Positions 8,204 to 17,252 of a DNA stretch of 64,000 bases are shown piece after piece. The DNA is from Confluentibacter sediminis. Its GTDB lineage: Bacteria > Bacteroidota > Bacteroidia > Flavobacteriales > Flavobacteriaceae. Position 1 is the first letter of the stretch, and the number at the start of each line of letters is the position of its first letter. The translations under genes and the position numbers were made by a program. The DNA lies in assembly GCF_003258355.1 (NCBI RefSeq), contig NZ_QKPO01000005.1, positions 124,001 to 188,000 of the forward strand, in the 5' to 3' direction. The notes under the pieces were generated by a model. The model did not search any database. It was not told the DNA's origin and worked only from the letters and a program-made list of their open reading frames with translations.

Positions 8204-8491
8204 ATGTTTATTGTAACACTAACATATAAAGTCGCTTTGGAAAAAATCGATTACTTTTTAAATGACCATATAGAATATTTGAACAAACAATATCAATTAG
8301 GAAATTTTATAGCCTCAGGAAGAAAAGTTCCAAGAACAGGTGGCATTATTCTATCTAAAGTATCAAATAAAAAAGAATTATTAAGTATTATAGACAAAGA
8401 TCCTTTTAAAATAAACAGGTTGGCTGACTATGAAATCACAGAATTTATCCCCACAAAAACAAGCAAAGAGTTAGATTTTTTAATTGAATAA
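8204..8491 (+). CDS. YciI-family protein
   Basis: A 95-residue ferredoxin-like alpha/beta barrel protein of the YciI family. It has the N-terminal VTLTYKVALEKIDYFLNDHIEYLNKQYQ segment, including the conserved histidine, and a GNFIASGRKVPRTGGIIL core, followed by KDPFKINRLADYEITEF. Members are small dimeric putative lyases or hydrolases with few proven reactions. The gene follows sufT by 20 bases and is probably part of the same transcript. No specific substrate can be stated. Confidence 0.85.
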   Translation: MFIVTLTYKVALEKIDYFLNDHIEYLNKQYQLGNFIASGRKVPRTGGIILSKVSNKKELLSIIDKDPFKINRLADYEITEFIPTKTSKELDFLIE

Positions 8492-8495
8492 ATTA

Positions 8496-9002
8496 ATGTC
8501 AGACGAAATCATAAATCGCGTTGCGAATAGCAAATTAATAACAGTTGACCTTGAGGATTATTATCCAAAAGGGAATCGTGTGCTTTTTGATATCAAAGAT
8601 TGGCTGCTTGAAGGTTTGGTTTTGCGTGAAAAAAATTTTAGAGAGCAAGTTTCACAACATGATTGGTCTCAATATCAAGGTTGTTATATGGCTTTAACAT
8701 GCTCCACAGATGCTATTATTCCTGCTTGGGCATTTATGCTAATATCTATTCAATTACAACCTTACGCGAAGAAAATAATCATTGGAAATCTTGAAAATTT
8801 AGAAACTTCTATATATCAAGATATTATTAATAATTTAGATGTTTCTGAGTTTAAAGACAAACCTTTAATAATTAAAGGTTGCTCAAAAAGACCAGTGCCT
8901 CAAAATGCTTACATCATGCTTTCTAACAAGTTAAAACCCGTCGCAAAGTCTATTATGTATGGAGAAGCTTGTTCTTCCGTTCCTCTTTATAAAAATAAAT
9001 AA
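8496..9002 (+). CDS. DUF2480 family protein
   Basis: A 168-residue soluble protein of the Bacteroidota DUF2480 family; function unknown. I use the ATG at 8496; an in-frame TTG at 8484 would overlap the previous gene. Typical segments are RVANSKLITVDLEDYYPKG at the start, the FDIKDWLLEGLVLREKNFREQV core, and CSTDAIIPAWAFML. It also has a C-terminal IKGCSKRPVPQNAYIMLSNKL in which Cys and Lys are conserved. Frequent placement beside SUF genes suggests, but does not prove, a role in Fe-S homeostasis. Confidence 0.85.
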   Translation: MSDEIINRVANSKLITVDLEDYYPKGNRVLFDIKDWLLEGLVLREKNFREQVSQHDWSQYQGCYMALTCSTDAIIPAWAFMLISIQLQPYAKKIIIGNLENLETSIYQDIINNLDVSEFKDKPLIIKGCSKRPVPQNAYIMLSNKLKPVAKSIMYGEACSSVPLYKNK

Positions 9003-9048
9003 TTCCAACAAATTTCACCAACAACAATAAAAAATAATTCTTCGTGGT

Positions 9049-9056
9049 TATATTTG
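9049..9056 (+). promoter_or_regulatory. -7 box upstream of the DUF3078 gene
   Basis: TATATTTG, a full match to TAnnTTTG, ends 16 bases before the ATG at 9073. It marks a separate transcription unit after the SUF operon. Confidence 0.5.
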
Positions 9057-9072
9057 TATAAATTATATCTAA

Positions 9073-10011
9073 ATGAAAAAAACACTATTATTACTAACTT
9101 TTTTTATCGGACTGATGAATGTTACTGCTCAAACATTAGAGGAGCTTAAAGCAACATTATCAATTCAAAAAGATTCACTAAAAGCTGCTCAAAATCGAGT
9201 AGATGCAACCCAAAATAAAATTGATGCGATCCCTGGTTGGAAAAAAGGTGCTTTTGGTACTATTGGTGGAAGTATTTCAAACTTTAGCAATTGGTATGCT
9301 CAAAAATCACCAAATAATAGGTCTGGTAATTTAGGCTTTACGATCAATGCTTTTGCAAATTTAAATACTGAACATTTTTTTTGGAGAAATGCTGGAAACA
9401 TGAATTTATCGTGGGTAAAATTTGACGATAAAGACAAGCCTAATGACAATACAAAATGGCGAGAAGCTACAGATGTTTTCAATATATCCTCTTTATACGG
9501 GCAGAAATTAAGCGAAAAATTTGCTCTATCTGGATTAGGAGAATACAGAACTACCATTTTAAATAATTTTAATAATCCAGGATATTTAGACATTGGTGTT
9601 GGTGCTACTTGGACGCCAATTAAAGATTTAGTTGTTGTAGTGCATCCATTAAACTACAATCTTGTATTTAGTAAAACAGACGCTATTTTTCAATCATCTT
9701 ATGGTACAAAAATCTTAGTTGATTATACCAGACAAATAAAAGATATTAGTTTTAAAACCAATTTATCGATGTTTCAAAGCTACAAGACTTCAAATCTATC
9801 TAACTGGACATGGAACAACTCTTTTGGATATACTTTATGGAACATGATAGGTGTAGGTTTCGATTTTGGATTGAGAAACAACAAACAGGAAGCTTTAAAG
9901 TATTATGTTGATAACTATGATCCTTTAAGTACTAATCCAGTTCCAACCTTTGAAAGCATCAATAACAAATTACAGACGTATTGGGTAGTTGGATTGAGCT
10001 ATAAGTTTTAA
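9073..10011 (+). CDS. DUF3078 outer-membrane protein
   Basis: A 312-residue secreted protein with a clear signal peptide (MKKTLLLLTFFIGLMNVTAQ), a short coiled segment (residues about 20-50), then a beta-barrel-like domain. Its alternating aromatic strands and terminal YKF, as in outer-membrane barrels, are visible. The segments GTIGGSISNFSNWYA, FWRNAGNMNLSW, ALSGLGEYRTT and NPGYLDIGVGATWTP are typical of DUF3078. Function unknown. It forms a single-gene unit with its own promoter and terminator. Confidence 0.88.
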   Translation: MKKTLLLLTFFIGLMNVTAQTLEELKATLSIQKDSLKAAQNRVDATQNKIDAIPGWKKGAFGTIGGSISNFSNWYAQKSPNNRSGNLGFTINAFANLNTEHFFWRNAGNMNLSWVKFDDKDKPNDNTKWREATDVFNISSLYGQKLSEKFALSGLGEYRTTILNNFNNPGYLDIGVGATWTPIKDLVVVVHPLNYNLVFSKTDAIFQSSYGTKILVDYTRQIKDISFKTNLSMFQSYKTSNLSNWTWNNSFGYTLWNMIGVGFDFGLRNNKQEALKYYVDNYDPLSTNPVPTFESINNKLQTYWVVGLSYKF

Positions 10012-10031
10012 ATAAATAATACTAACATTTG

Positions 10032-10064
10032 AAAAAGCACTTCTTATAAGAAGTGCTTTTTTTT
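10032..10064 (+). terminator. Intrinsic terminator after the DUF3078 gene
   Basis: A near-perfect palindrome with the core AGCACTTCTTATAAGAAGTG is followed by a run of eight Ts. It sits 20 bases past the stop codon. Confidence 0.9.
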
Positions 10065-10225
10065 GACCTTTGTCTATTCATTACAACATAAATTCACAGA
10101 ACAACGAATTAATTTTCTTACAATTAAAAACATTTTATCTTAAATATTTGCGTTTTATCGATATTATAATTACTATTGCTATAAGTTTTATTTTAAAAAG
10201 TTAAAAAGAATATAAAAACTGTGGT

Positions 10226-10594
10226 ATGATAAAACAAAAATATCAATATATAAATCTGGAATCATTGAAAGAAAACACATTTAATGATATTGATATTCAA
10301 AAAGAAATAATGGAATTATTTCTTGAACTAATAGATGAATATATAGATACTTTAAATAAAGAGCTTTCGAATAAAAAATGGCACGAATTGTTTAAGGCTA
10401 CCCATAAAATAAAGCCTAATATAAATATGTTTGGTATTCAATCATTGGAATCTGTTATTTTAAAATTAGAAAATGATTTTAGAGATGAGCGTAATCTAGA
10501 TACGGTAGATGATCGAGTGAATACTACTATAGATATTTTTAAAAAAGTAACTCTTGAAATTGAAACCGAACTTAAATTGATGACTAATGACTAA
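10226..10594 (+). CDS. Hpt-domain phosphotransfer protein
   Basis: A 122-residue all-helical protein with the Hpt phospho-acceptor motif ATHKIKP, in which His60 is the predicted phosphorylation site, followed by NMFG and a second long helix pair. It lacks kinase or receiver domains. Its last 8 bases overlap the response regulator gene, so the two are translationally coupled and probably exchange phosphate. No histidine kinase is encoded nearby. It heads the surface-polysaccharide cluster that ends at 17807. Confidence 0.82.
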   Translation: MIKQKYQYINLESLKENTFNDIDIQKEIMELFLELIDEYIDTLNKELSNKKWHELFKATHKIKPNINMFGIQSLESVILKLENDFRDERNLDTVDDRVNTTIDIFKKVTLEIETELKLMTND

Positions 10595-10952
10595 GAAAAA
10601 AATTCTTTTAGCTGAAGACAACTCCACGCTTTCATTGTTGTTAAAATTTAGATTAGAAAAAGAAGGATATGAGTTACTCATCGCAAAGGATGGTAATGAA
10701 GCAATTAGTTTTATTATATCGGAGAACCCTGATTTAATTTTAACCGACATTATGATGCCTTTTGTGAGCGGTTTAGAAGTAATTAGTCATTTAAGATTAA
10801 AATTGAATTTAGATACTCCTGTGATAGTTTTTTCATCAGCAGGTCAAGAAGAAATGGTTCTTAAAGCATTTAATTTAGGCGCCAATGACTTTATGGCAAA
10901 GCCATTTAGTCCTAATGAATTAGTAATTAGAGTAAAAAGACTTTTAATGTAG
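10587..10952 (+). CDS. Single-domain response regulator
   Basis: A 121-residue receiver domain with no output domain. The acidic pair is E10-D11, the phospho-acceptor Asp54 (LTDIMMPF), the switch Ser in VFSSAG and the Lys in MAKPFSP. CheY-like regulators of this kind act through protein contact. The candidates here are the Hpt protein before it and the HEAT-repeat or glycosyltransferase proteins after it, which start 43 bases downstream. Confidence 0.93.
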   Translation: MTKKKILLAEDNSTLSLLLKFRLEKEGYELLIAKDGNEAISFIISENPDLILTDIMMPFVSGLEVISHLRLKLNLDTPVIVFSSAGQEEMVLKAFNLGANDFMAKPFSPNELVIRVKRLLM

Positions 10953-10995
10953 AGAACATAAAAACAGCCCCCAAGCTATTCCAAATACCCAACCT

Positions 10996-12099
10996 ATGAT
11001 AAATTCTCAATATAGTATTGATTATTTTAATGAATTACCTCTAATTATAAAGGTAGTTTGGGTTTTTAGCTTTGTTTTATTTTTAACAATTATTTTACTC
11101 ACCATTTATTTAAAAATCTTTAGATCCTACTTAAGAAAAAAAGATCAAGAGAAGGTAAAATTTAAAACTGAATACGAAGGCTTATTGGTCACATATTTAT
11201 ATTCATCTAGCGATCCAAGGAAATTAAACCCTGAACAAGAAGCTATAATTTTACAACTTCAAAACTCTTTAAAAAGTGCTTCCGAACGCAAAATCATTAT
11301 TTCTGTCTTATACAATTTAATGAATGAAGTCTCTGGAGAAATGTCTGAATCTATAAAAACATTTTATTACAAAACGGGTCTAATAGATTATGCTTTAGCC
11401 AAACTAAAAAATAAAAACTGGTATACTATAGCAAAAGGTATAGGCGAGCTTACTAGGTTCAATATTGTTGAAGCACACGATCATATATCAAAATTTATAA
11501 AACATCCTAGAAATGAAGTTAGAAATGCAACCCAGTTATATTTAGTTAACTTATTTAGATTTAACGGACTTCATTTCTTAGATGATTTAAACGTGCCGCT
11601 CTCCGAATGGGTTCAGGTTCAATTATTAGAAACATTACAAAAATTCGACGATCAACAAATTTGCAATATTCAACCGTGGTTGAAATCAACAAACAATACG
11701 GTTATTTTATTCGCTTTAAAATTAGCACAGATATATAATCAATTTGAGGTAAAAGATAGCTTAATCGAATTGCTATCTCATAGCAATAAAGAAATACGTG
11801 TTAAAGCCATCGATGTGCTAAGCCATTTATACGGTATTGAAGCAAAAGAAATCCTTAAGACAAACTTTAATGAATTGAGCTTAGAAGAGCAAATTAGTTT
11901 CTTTGGACTATTAGAAAAACTAGTTGTACCATCTGATGAACCATTTGTTGAAAAACACCTTTTTCACAAAAACTTTGAAATCCAATTACTAGCTCTTAAA
12001 ATATTAAAATCAATTAATGTAGATAAGTTTAAATGGTTAAGCAATTCAGCTAAAACCAATTACAATTCAGAAATGATAGAATATGTAAATAATATTTAA
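10996..12099 (+). CDS. Membrane-anchored HEAT-repeat protein
   Basis: A 367-residue protein with one N-terminal transmembrane helix (residues about 17-42, VVWVFSFVLFLTIILLTIYL). It is followed by a basic linker and roughly 300 residues of paired helices of HEAT type, for example EVRNATQLYLVNLFRFNG and EIRVKAIDVLSHLYGIEAKEILK. Such scaffolds mediate protein contacts. The glycosyltransferase begins 4 bases after its stop, so co-expression is nearly certain. It may link the regulator module to the synthase, which is inference. Confidence 0.8.
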   Translation: MINSQYSIDYFNELPLIIKVVWVFSFVLFLTIILLTIYLKIFRSYLRKKDQEKVKFKTEYEGLLVTYLYSSSDPRKLNPEQEAIILQLQNSLKSASERKIIISVLYNLMNEVSGEMSESIKTFYYKTGLIDYALAKLKNKNWYTIAKGIGELTRFNIVEAHDHISKFIKHPRNEVRNATQLYLVNLFRFNGLHFLDDLNVPLSEWVQVQLLETLQKFDDQQICNIQPWLKSTNNTVILFALKLAQIYNQFEVKDSLIELLSHSNKEIRVKAIDVLSHLYGIEAKEILKTNFNELSLEEQISFFGLLEKLVVPSDEPFVEKHLFHKNFEIQLLALKILKSINVDKFKWLSNSAKTNYNSEMIEYVNNI

Positions 12100-12103
12100 A
12101 ACT

Positions 12104-13534
12104 ATGGATACGAGCTCGGTTAAAATAATTTTACTCATACTGCATTACTTATTCTTCGGATATGCCTTTTTATCCGTCCTATCCTATGTAATATTATCGG
12201 TAATTTCAGGAAAAGAAACTATTGAATACATTAAAAAAAACAGTTTTGTTAATTACAAAGACATTTTATCATCAACCGTTTCACCTTCAATTACCATTAT
12301 TGCTCCAGCATATAATGAAAGTTTAAATATTGTTGAAAACGTGAGATCATTACTATCTAACCATTATGTTAATTATAACGTAATTATTATAAATGATGGA
12401 AGTAAGGATAACAGTCTGGAAAAATTAATTGAAGCTTATGATTTAGAAAAAATTGACTTTATAGTTAATAGTAAAATTAAAACTCAGCCATTGCGTGCCG
12501 GGGTATTTAAATCTAAAAACCCTGCTTTTGAAAAGTTAATGGTTGTCGATAAAGAAAATGGTGGGAAAGCAGATGCCTTAAACATGGGTCTAAATATTAG
12601 TAAAAATAAGTATGTTGCATGTATAGATGTTGACTGTTTACTATTAGAAGACGCCCTTCAAAAAATGATAAAACCATTTTTGGAAGAAACAAATGTTAGG
12701 GTAATTGCCACTGGAGGGGTTATTAGAATTGCTAATTCCTGTGTTATTAGAGGTGGAAAATTAATAGATATTAACCTACCAAAAAAGCTACTTGTTCAAT
12801 CACAAATTCTAGAATATTTAAGAGCCTTTTTGTTGGGCAGAATGGCTTGGAGCAGATTAAACGGTTTATTAGTTATTTCTGGAGCATTTGGAATATTGGA
12901 TAGAGAAATTGCCATAGCCGTTGGTGGTTATGACACTCAAACTGTTGGTGAGGATATGGAAATTATTGTTAGAATGAGACGATATATGGAAGAAATAAAA
13001 GAAAAATACAGGGTATCCTATATACCTGACCCATTATGCTGGACAGAAGCACCAGATAGTTATAAAATTTTTATATCACAAAGAAACAGATGGACACGCG
13101 GCACTATTGAAACCCTTAAAAAACACAGAAAAATAGGATTTAATCCAAAATATGGCTCGTTTGGAATGATAAGTTATCCTTACTGGTTAATATTTGAAAG
13201 ATTAGCTCCAATAATTGAAGTAATTGGCTTAATCTATTTTACAATTCTAATTATTCTAAGAGAGGTAAGATGGGATTTCGCGATATCATTTTTTATTCTG
13301 GCATATTTATTTTCTGTACTATTCTCAATTGTTGCTATATACTCAGAAGAGTTAACATTTCATGAATACAAAAAGAAAGGCACTGGATATAAATTAGTAT
13401 TGTTAAGCGCTTTAGAACCCTTTGTTTTACATCCATTTATATTATATGCAGCTATTAGAGGAAACTATGATTACTATTTCAACAAGAAAAAGAAGTGGGG
13501 GACCATGGTTCGCAAAGGTTTAGTATCAACTTAA
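12104..13534 (+). CDS. Membrane glycosyltransferase family 2, processive type
   Basis: A 476-residue enzyme with an N-terminal membrane helix, a cytoplasmic GT-A domain and C-terminal membrane helices (residues about 360-450), as in PgaC, cellulose and hyaluronan synthases. Key motifs are IIAPAYNES (donor binding), D175-V-D177 (metal), E283-D284 (VGEDMEI, catalytic base) and Q326-RNRW (QxxRW, acceptor/processivity). The set predicts polymerisation of a beta-linked hexose or hexosamine chain and its extrusion across the inner membrane. Sugar identity cannot be read from sequence. It is followed 12 bases later by a phosphotransferase-like gene. E. coli YaiP, neighbour of YaiO, is an analogous context. 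Confidence 0.9.
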   Translation: MDTSSVKIILLILHYLFFGYAFLSVLSYVILSVISGKETIEYIKKNSFVNYKDILSSTVSPSITIIAPAYNESLNIVENVRSLLSNHYVNYNVIIINDGSKDNSLEKLIEAYDLEKIDFIVNSKIKTQPLRAGVFKSKNPAFEKLMVVDKENGGKADALNMGLNISKNKYVACIDVDCLLLEDALQKMIKPFLEETNVRVIATGGVIRIANSCVIRGGKLIDINLPKKLLVQSQILEYLRAFLLGRMAWSRLNGLLVISGAFGILDREIAIAVGGYDTQTVGEDMEIIVRMRRYMEEIKEKYRVSYIPDPLCWTEAPDSYKIFISQRNRWTRGTIETLKKHRKIGFNPKYGSFGMISYPYWLIFERLAPIIEVIGLIYFTILIILREVRWDFAISFFILAYLFSVLFSIVAIYSEELTFHEYKKKGTGYKLVLLSALEPFVLHPFILYAAIRGNYDYYFNKKKKWGTMVRKGLVST

Positions 13535-13546
13535 TGAAGATTAAAA

Positions 13547-15949
13547 ATGAAACTTAATTTTAAAAATGAAGATATTCATAAATACGCTTGTGCTACAATT
13601 TCATTACTCATTGTATTTTGGTCTATTAGTTTATTTGAGGTTTTATCAACCAAATCAACTAGCACAAATATTTTATTCAAAATTGTAAATGATTTTTGGA
13701 CGTGTGTTTTTATTGGCTTAATTCTTTTACCATTATACATATTCCTAATTATAATTATTAAAAAATACGCTTTAATATTAGTCAATACTATTTATGTATT
13801 ATTAATACTTGGTCAATTTTCACTAGTAAAATACAGTTTAACTACTATGTTGAATTTAGGCGCAGACATTCTTGGATATTCATTCGATGATGCCTTTAGC
13901 ACAGTTTCTGTTTCTGAATCCATATCAGTCACCTATTTTATTCCTTTCATCGTTTTTCCTTTATTGTTTTTTATACTAATATTTATTTCAACAAAATATT
14001 TAACACGAAAAAAATTAATTGGTATTGGTTTAATAGCAATTGTCCTGTTTGGAAGTTTAAAGTTAATATTCCATAATTCCTCAGATGCTGAATATCAAAA
14101 TAAGATAGCTTTTTTTGTAAATGATATTCTTAAATTCCAAAATGAGAAACGCAAACTAAATACTTATAGTTTTTCAGATAGAAATGATTATCCATTATTA
14201 AAATCATCTAAAAAAACAAAAGATGTTTTATCCCCTTTTTTAAATATTAACGCTGATAAACCCAACATAGTTATTATTGTAGTAGAGGGTCTAGGTGGTG
14301 AATTCGTCAACAATAATTTATTGAGTGGCTTTACCCCTTATATTGATTCTCTCATCCCTCAATCTCTATATTGGGAGAACTTTTTAAGTACAACTGGAAG
14401 ATCGTTCGGGATTTTACCATCTTTGCTTGGGTCACTACCATATGGAGAAAAAGGATTTTTAGAACTACAGAAAACACCATCGCATACTTCATTAATTAGT
14501 ATTTTAAAATCAAATGGATATGAGACAAATTATTATTCAGGTGGTCCTTCTAGCTTTGATAGAAAAATAAATTTTTTAGAGTATAATGGTATTGACAATT
14601 TAACAGATGAGAGCAAGTATGGCCCTGGATATATAAAAACAGCCAGTAATGACGGTGGGTTTTCATGGGGTTACCCAGATAAAGAAATTTTTAATAAGAC
14701 CTTATCGTCTTTAAATCTTGAGAAGCAACCGAGATTAGATATAATAATGACACTGTCCTCACACGAACCTTTTGAATTTCCAGATAAAGAAAGGTATATG
14801 GATGTTGTAGAAAAAAAATTGCAAGACCTTAATATTTCAGAATCTTTAAAAACCCAAATTAACAATCATAAAGATATTTTCGGCTGTCTTTTATATACCG
14901 ACAACGCCATAAAAGACTTTATGAACGCTTACAAAAAAAGACCTGATTACTCGAATACTATTTTTGTAATTACAGGTGACCACAGGCTTATACCTATATC
15001 ACAAAAAGATAAACTTTGTAGATTTCATGTTCCATTTTTAATTTATAGCCCGTTATTAAAACGTCCTGAAAAATTTAAGTCGATATCATCACATTGGGAT
15101 GTCACTCCCAGTTTATTAAGTTTTTTAACAAATAACTACAAATTTAAACCTTTGGAGAAAACATCATGGATGGGGGATGGTTTAGACACTACAAAAAGCT
15201 TTAGGAATATCCATAAAATTCCTTTGATGCGATACAAAGGAAGCTTAAATGACTATATATATAAGGATTATTTATTTTCAGATGGCGAACTTTTTAAAAT
15301 AAAAGAGAATTTCGGCATATATAAAGTAAATGAGGAGGCTATATTAAAAACAATATCAGATTCATTAACAGCTTTCAAAGAGTTGAATGCATACGTTACT
15401 CAAAGCAATAAAATATTTCCAGATTCTCTAAATATTTATATAACTCCAAAAATTGAATTCTCTCAAGAACAATTAGCTAAAATCAATACATTTTCTAAAA
15501 ACAAAACATTTGATGAATTGTTATTTACAGCTCATGATTTGGCCTATAAAAAACAATATGAGACAGCCCGTTTATTATGTGATTACATTTTAAATGAATT
15601 TCCAAATTATACAGATGCTAGAATACTAAAAGGTAGAACGCTAGCTTGGGAACAAAAATATAATGATTCTGAAATTGAATTACTAAATGCCCTTAAAAGA
15701 TCGCCTTACTATGACGATACTTATCTGGCTCTTTTTGATATGTATTGGTGGTCTAGCCAAGAAAAAAAATCTGAAATCTTATATAATTTAGCTTTAAAAA
15801 ACAACATTACCAACCCAGAAGTTGGTTTTAAAATGGCCAAAGCTTATGCTAGACTAAATAATAAGTTTAAAGCAGAAAAAATAATGGACAGTATTATTAA
15901 CATAGATAGTAAAAATGTTGACTATTTAAACTTTAAAAAAACCTTGTAA
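13547..15949 (+). CDS. LTA-synthase/sulfatase-like membrane enzyme with C-terminal TPRs
   Basis: An 800-residue protein. Residues 1-180 hold about five transmembrane helices. Residues about 235-530 form an alkaline-phosphatase-superfamily domain of the LTA synthase / phosphoglycerol transferase type, with metal ligand E247 (VVEGLGG), nucleophile T283 (STTGRSF), H406 (SSHEPF) and D478-H479 (TGDHR). Residues about 640-800 are TPR-like. Relatives transfer phosphoglycerol or phosphoethanolamine from lipids to glycans in the periplasm. Here the likely acceptor is the polymer made by the preceding glycosyltransferase. The nucleophile is Thr with no CxPxR sulfatase motif, so a true sulfatase is unlikely. 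The TPR fusion is unusual. Confidence 0.85.
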   Translation: MKLNFKNEDIHKYACATISLLIVFWSISLFEVLSTKSTSTNILFKIVNDFWTCVFIGLILLPLYIFLIIIIKKYALILVNTIYVLLILGQFSLVKYSLTTMLNLGADILGYSFDDAFSTVSVSESISVTYFIPFIVFPLLFFILIFISTKYLTRKKLIGIGLIAIVLFGSLKLIFHNSSDAEYQNKIAFFVNDILKFQNEKRKLNTYSFSDRNDYPLLKSSKKTKDVLSPFLNINADKPNIVIIVVEGLGGEFVNNNLLSGFTPYIDSLIPQSLYWENFLSTTGRSFGILPSLLGSLPYGEKGFLELQKTPSHTSLISILKSNGYETNYYSGGPSSFDRKINFLEYNGIDNLTDESKYGPGYIKTASNDGGFSWGYPDKEIFNKTLSSLNLEKQPRLDIIMTLSSHEPFEFPDKERYMDVVEKKLQDLNISESLKTQINNHKDIFGCLLYTDNAIKDFMNAYKKRPDYSNTIFVITGDHRLIPISQKDKLCRFHVPFLIYSPLLKRPEKFKSISSHWDVTPSLLSFLTNNYKFKPLEKTSWMGDGLDTTKSFRNIHKIPLMRYKGSLNDYIYKDYLFSDGELFKIKENFGIYKVNEEAILKTISDSLTAFKELNAYVTQSNKIFPDSLNIYITPKIEFSQEQLAKINTFSKNKTFDELLFTAHDLAYKKQYETARLLCDYILNEFPNYTDARILKGRTLAWEQKYNDSEIELLNALKRSPYYDDTYLALFDMYWWSSQEKKSEILYNLALKNNITNPEVGFKMAKAYARLNNKFKAEKIMDSIINIDSKNVDYLNFKKTL

Positions 15950-15967
15950 CATGGGTTATATTAAATT

Positions 15968-17218
15968 ATGAAGAAAAATATATACATGCTTTTACTATTC
16001 TTAAGTTGTTTCGCTTATGCGCAACAAACTACCTATAACGGCAACCCAGACACATCCTTTGAGAGAGCAAGGAAAATGGCTTTTAACGACCGACGAAAAC
16101 AAGCACAAGACACCTTAATTTTAATACTGACCAAATATCCAGATTATCATGATATTCGTTCATTTCTAGGAAACACCTATTCATGGGACGGAGATTATAA
16201 AAAAGCAAAAAAAGAGTTCAATTACATATTAGAAAAGAGTCCTGACAGATTAAATACTTGGGAAGCAGCCATTAAAAATGAATTATGGAGTAGCTCTCCT
16301 TTTAGTGCTTTGGAAATGGCTAATAAAGCTTTAGAGCATTTTCCTGAAAATCCAGAAATTTTATACTTGAAAGCCAGTGCCGAGGATGCTACCAATAATC
16401 CCGAAGAGGCTTTATTAACCATAAACACTATTTTGAATAACAACCCAGATCATGAAAAATCTATTGCTTACAAAACAAGTTTAAAAAATAAATTAAGTTT
16501 AAATACTATTGGATTAAAAGCTTCAGTAGATTTATATTCAGAGACTTTCGATCCTATGCAATACTATTTAGTTAAGTATGCAAGGGCAACAAAATATGGA
16601 AGTATTCATGCTAAAATTAATGCAAATAGAAGATTTCAAGAAAATGGGATACAATTTGAAATAGATATGTATCCAAGAATAACCAAAGGACTATATGCAT
16701 ATACTAATTTTGGAATTTCTAATTCTTTTTTATTCCCAGATACTAGATATGGTGCAGAATTATATAAATCTTTACCTAAAGGTTTAGAAGCTTCGTTAGG
16801 CTTTAGAGCTTTAAAATTTAGCAGTACAACAACTATTTACACAGGCTCTATAGGTTGGTATCAAAAGAATAATTATTGGGCCTTTAGAGCCTATGTTACA
16901 CCAGGCGACCCCAAAGCAAGTAAATCTGGAACCATAAGTTTTAGAAAGTATAGAAATGATGCAAATAACTATTTTAGTATTGAAGTCGGTGCTGGATTCT
17001 CCCCTGAAGAAAATAGGTTCAATTTTGGTGGGAATGAAAAAACCATTATTAACCTTCAATCCCAAAAACTTAATTTAGGCTATTACTTTTCACCACAAAA
17101 CAACAGTAATCTCTGGGGAGCTCAAGCTGGTATTTCTCATCAAGAAATCAGTTTTAATCCAGGTTCTTATTTCTGGATCTATTCATTTTCCTTATCTTGG
17201 GACTTTTTATTTAGATAA
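15968..17218 (+). CDS. YaiO-like outer-membrane beta-barrel protein with TPRs
   Basis: A 416-residue exported protein (signal peptide MKKNIYMLLLFLSCFAYAQ). Residues about 30-170 are TPR repeats (SFLGNTYSWDGDYKKAKKEF, ALEHFPENPEILYLKASAE). Residues about 180-416 form a beta-barrel ending in the aromatic FSLSWDFLFR. This is the YaiO architecture, similar in plan to PgaA-type exporters where a TPR platform feeds a barrel. It probably exports or anchors the product of the cluster. It starts 18 bases after the phosphotransferase gene. Confidence 0.88.
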   Translation: MKKNIYMLLLFLSCFAYAQQTTYNGNPDTSFERARKMAFNDRRKQAQDTLILILTKYPDYHDIRSFLGNTYSWDGDYKKAKKEFNYILEKSPDRLNTWEAAIKNELWSSSPFSALEMANKALEHFPENPEILYLKASAEDATNNPEEALLTINTILNNNPDHEKSIAYKTSLKNKLSLNTIGLKASVDLYSETFDPMQYYLVKYARATKYGSIHAKINANRRFQENGIQFEIDMYPRITKGLYAYTNFGISNSFLFPDTRYGAELYKSLPKGLEASLGFRALKFSSTTTIYTGSIGWYQKNNYWAFRAYVTPGDPKASKSGTISFRKYRNDANNYFSIEVGAGFSPEENRFNFGGNEKTIINLQSQKLNLGYYFSPQNNSNLWGAQAGISHQEISFNPGSYFWIYSFSLSWDFLFR

Positions 17219-17252
17219 ATTAAAATACGTTTAAAAACCACAAAACAATTTA

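Noticed and set aside
13547-15949. Arylsulfatase for polysaccharide use
   Set aside because: There is no CxPxR formylglycine motif; the nucleophile is a Thr in a TTGRS context and the N-terminus has five membrane helices, as in LTA synthases.
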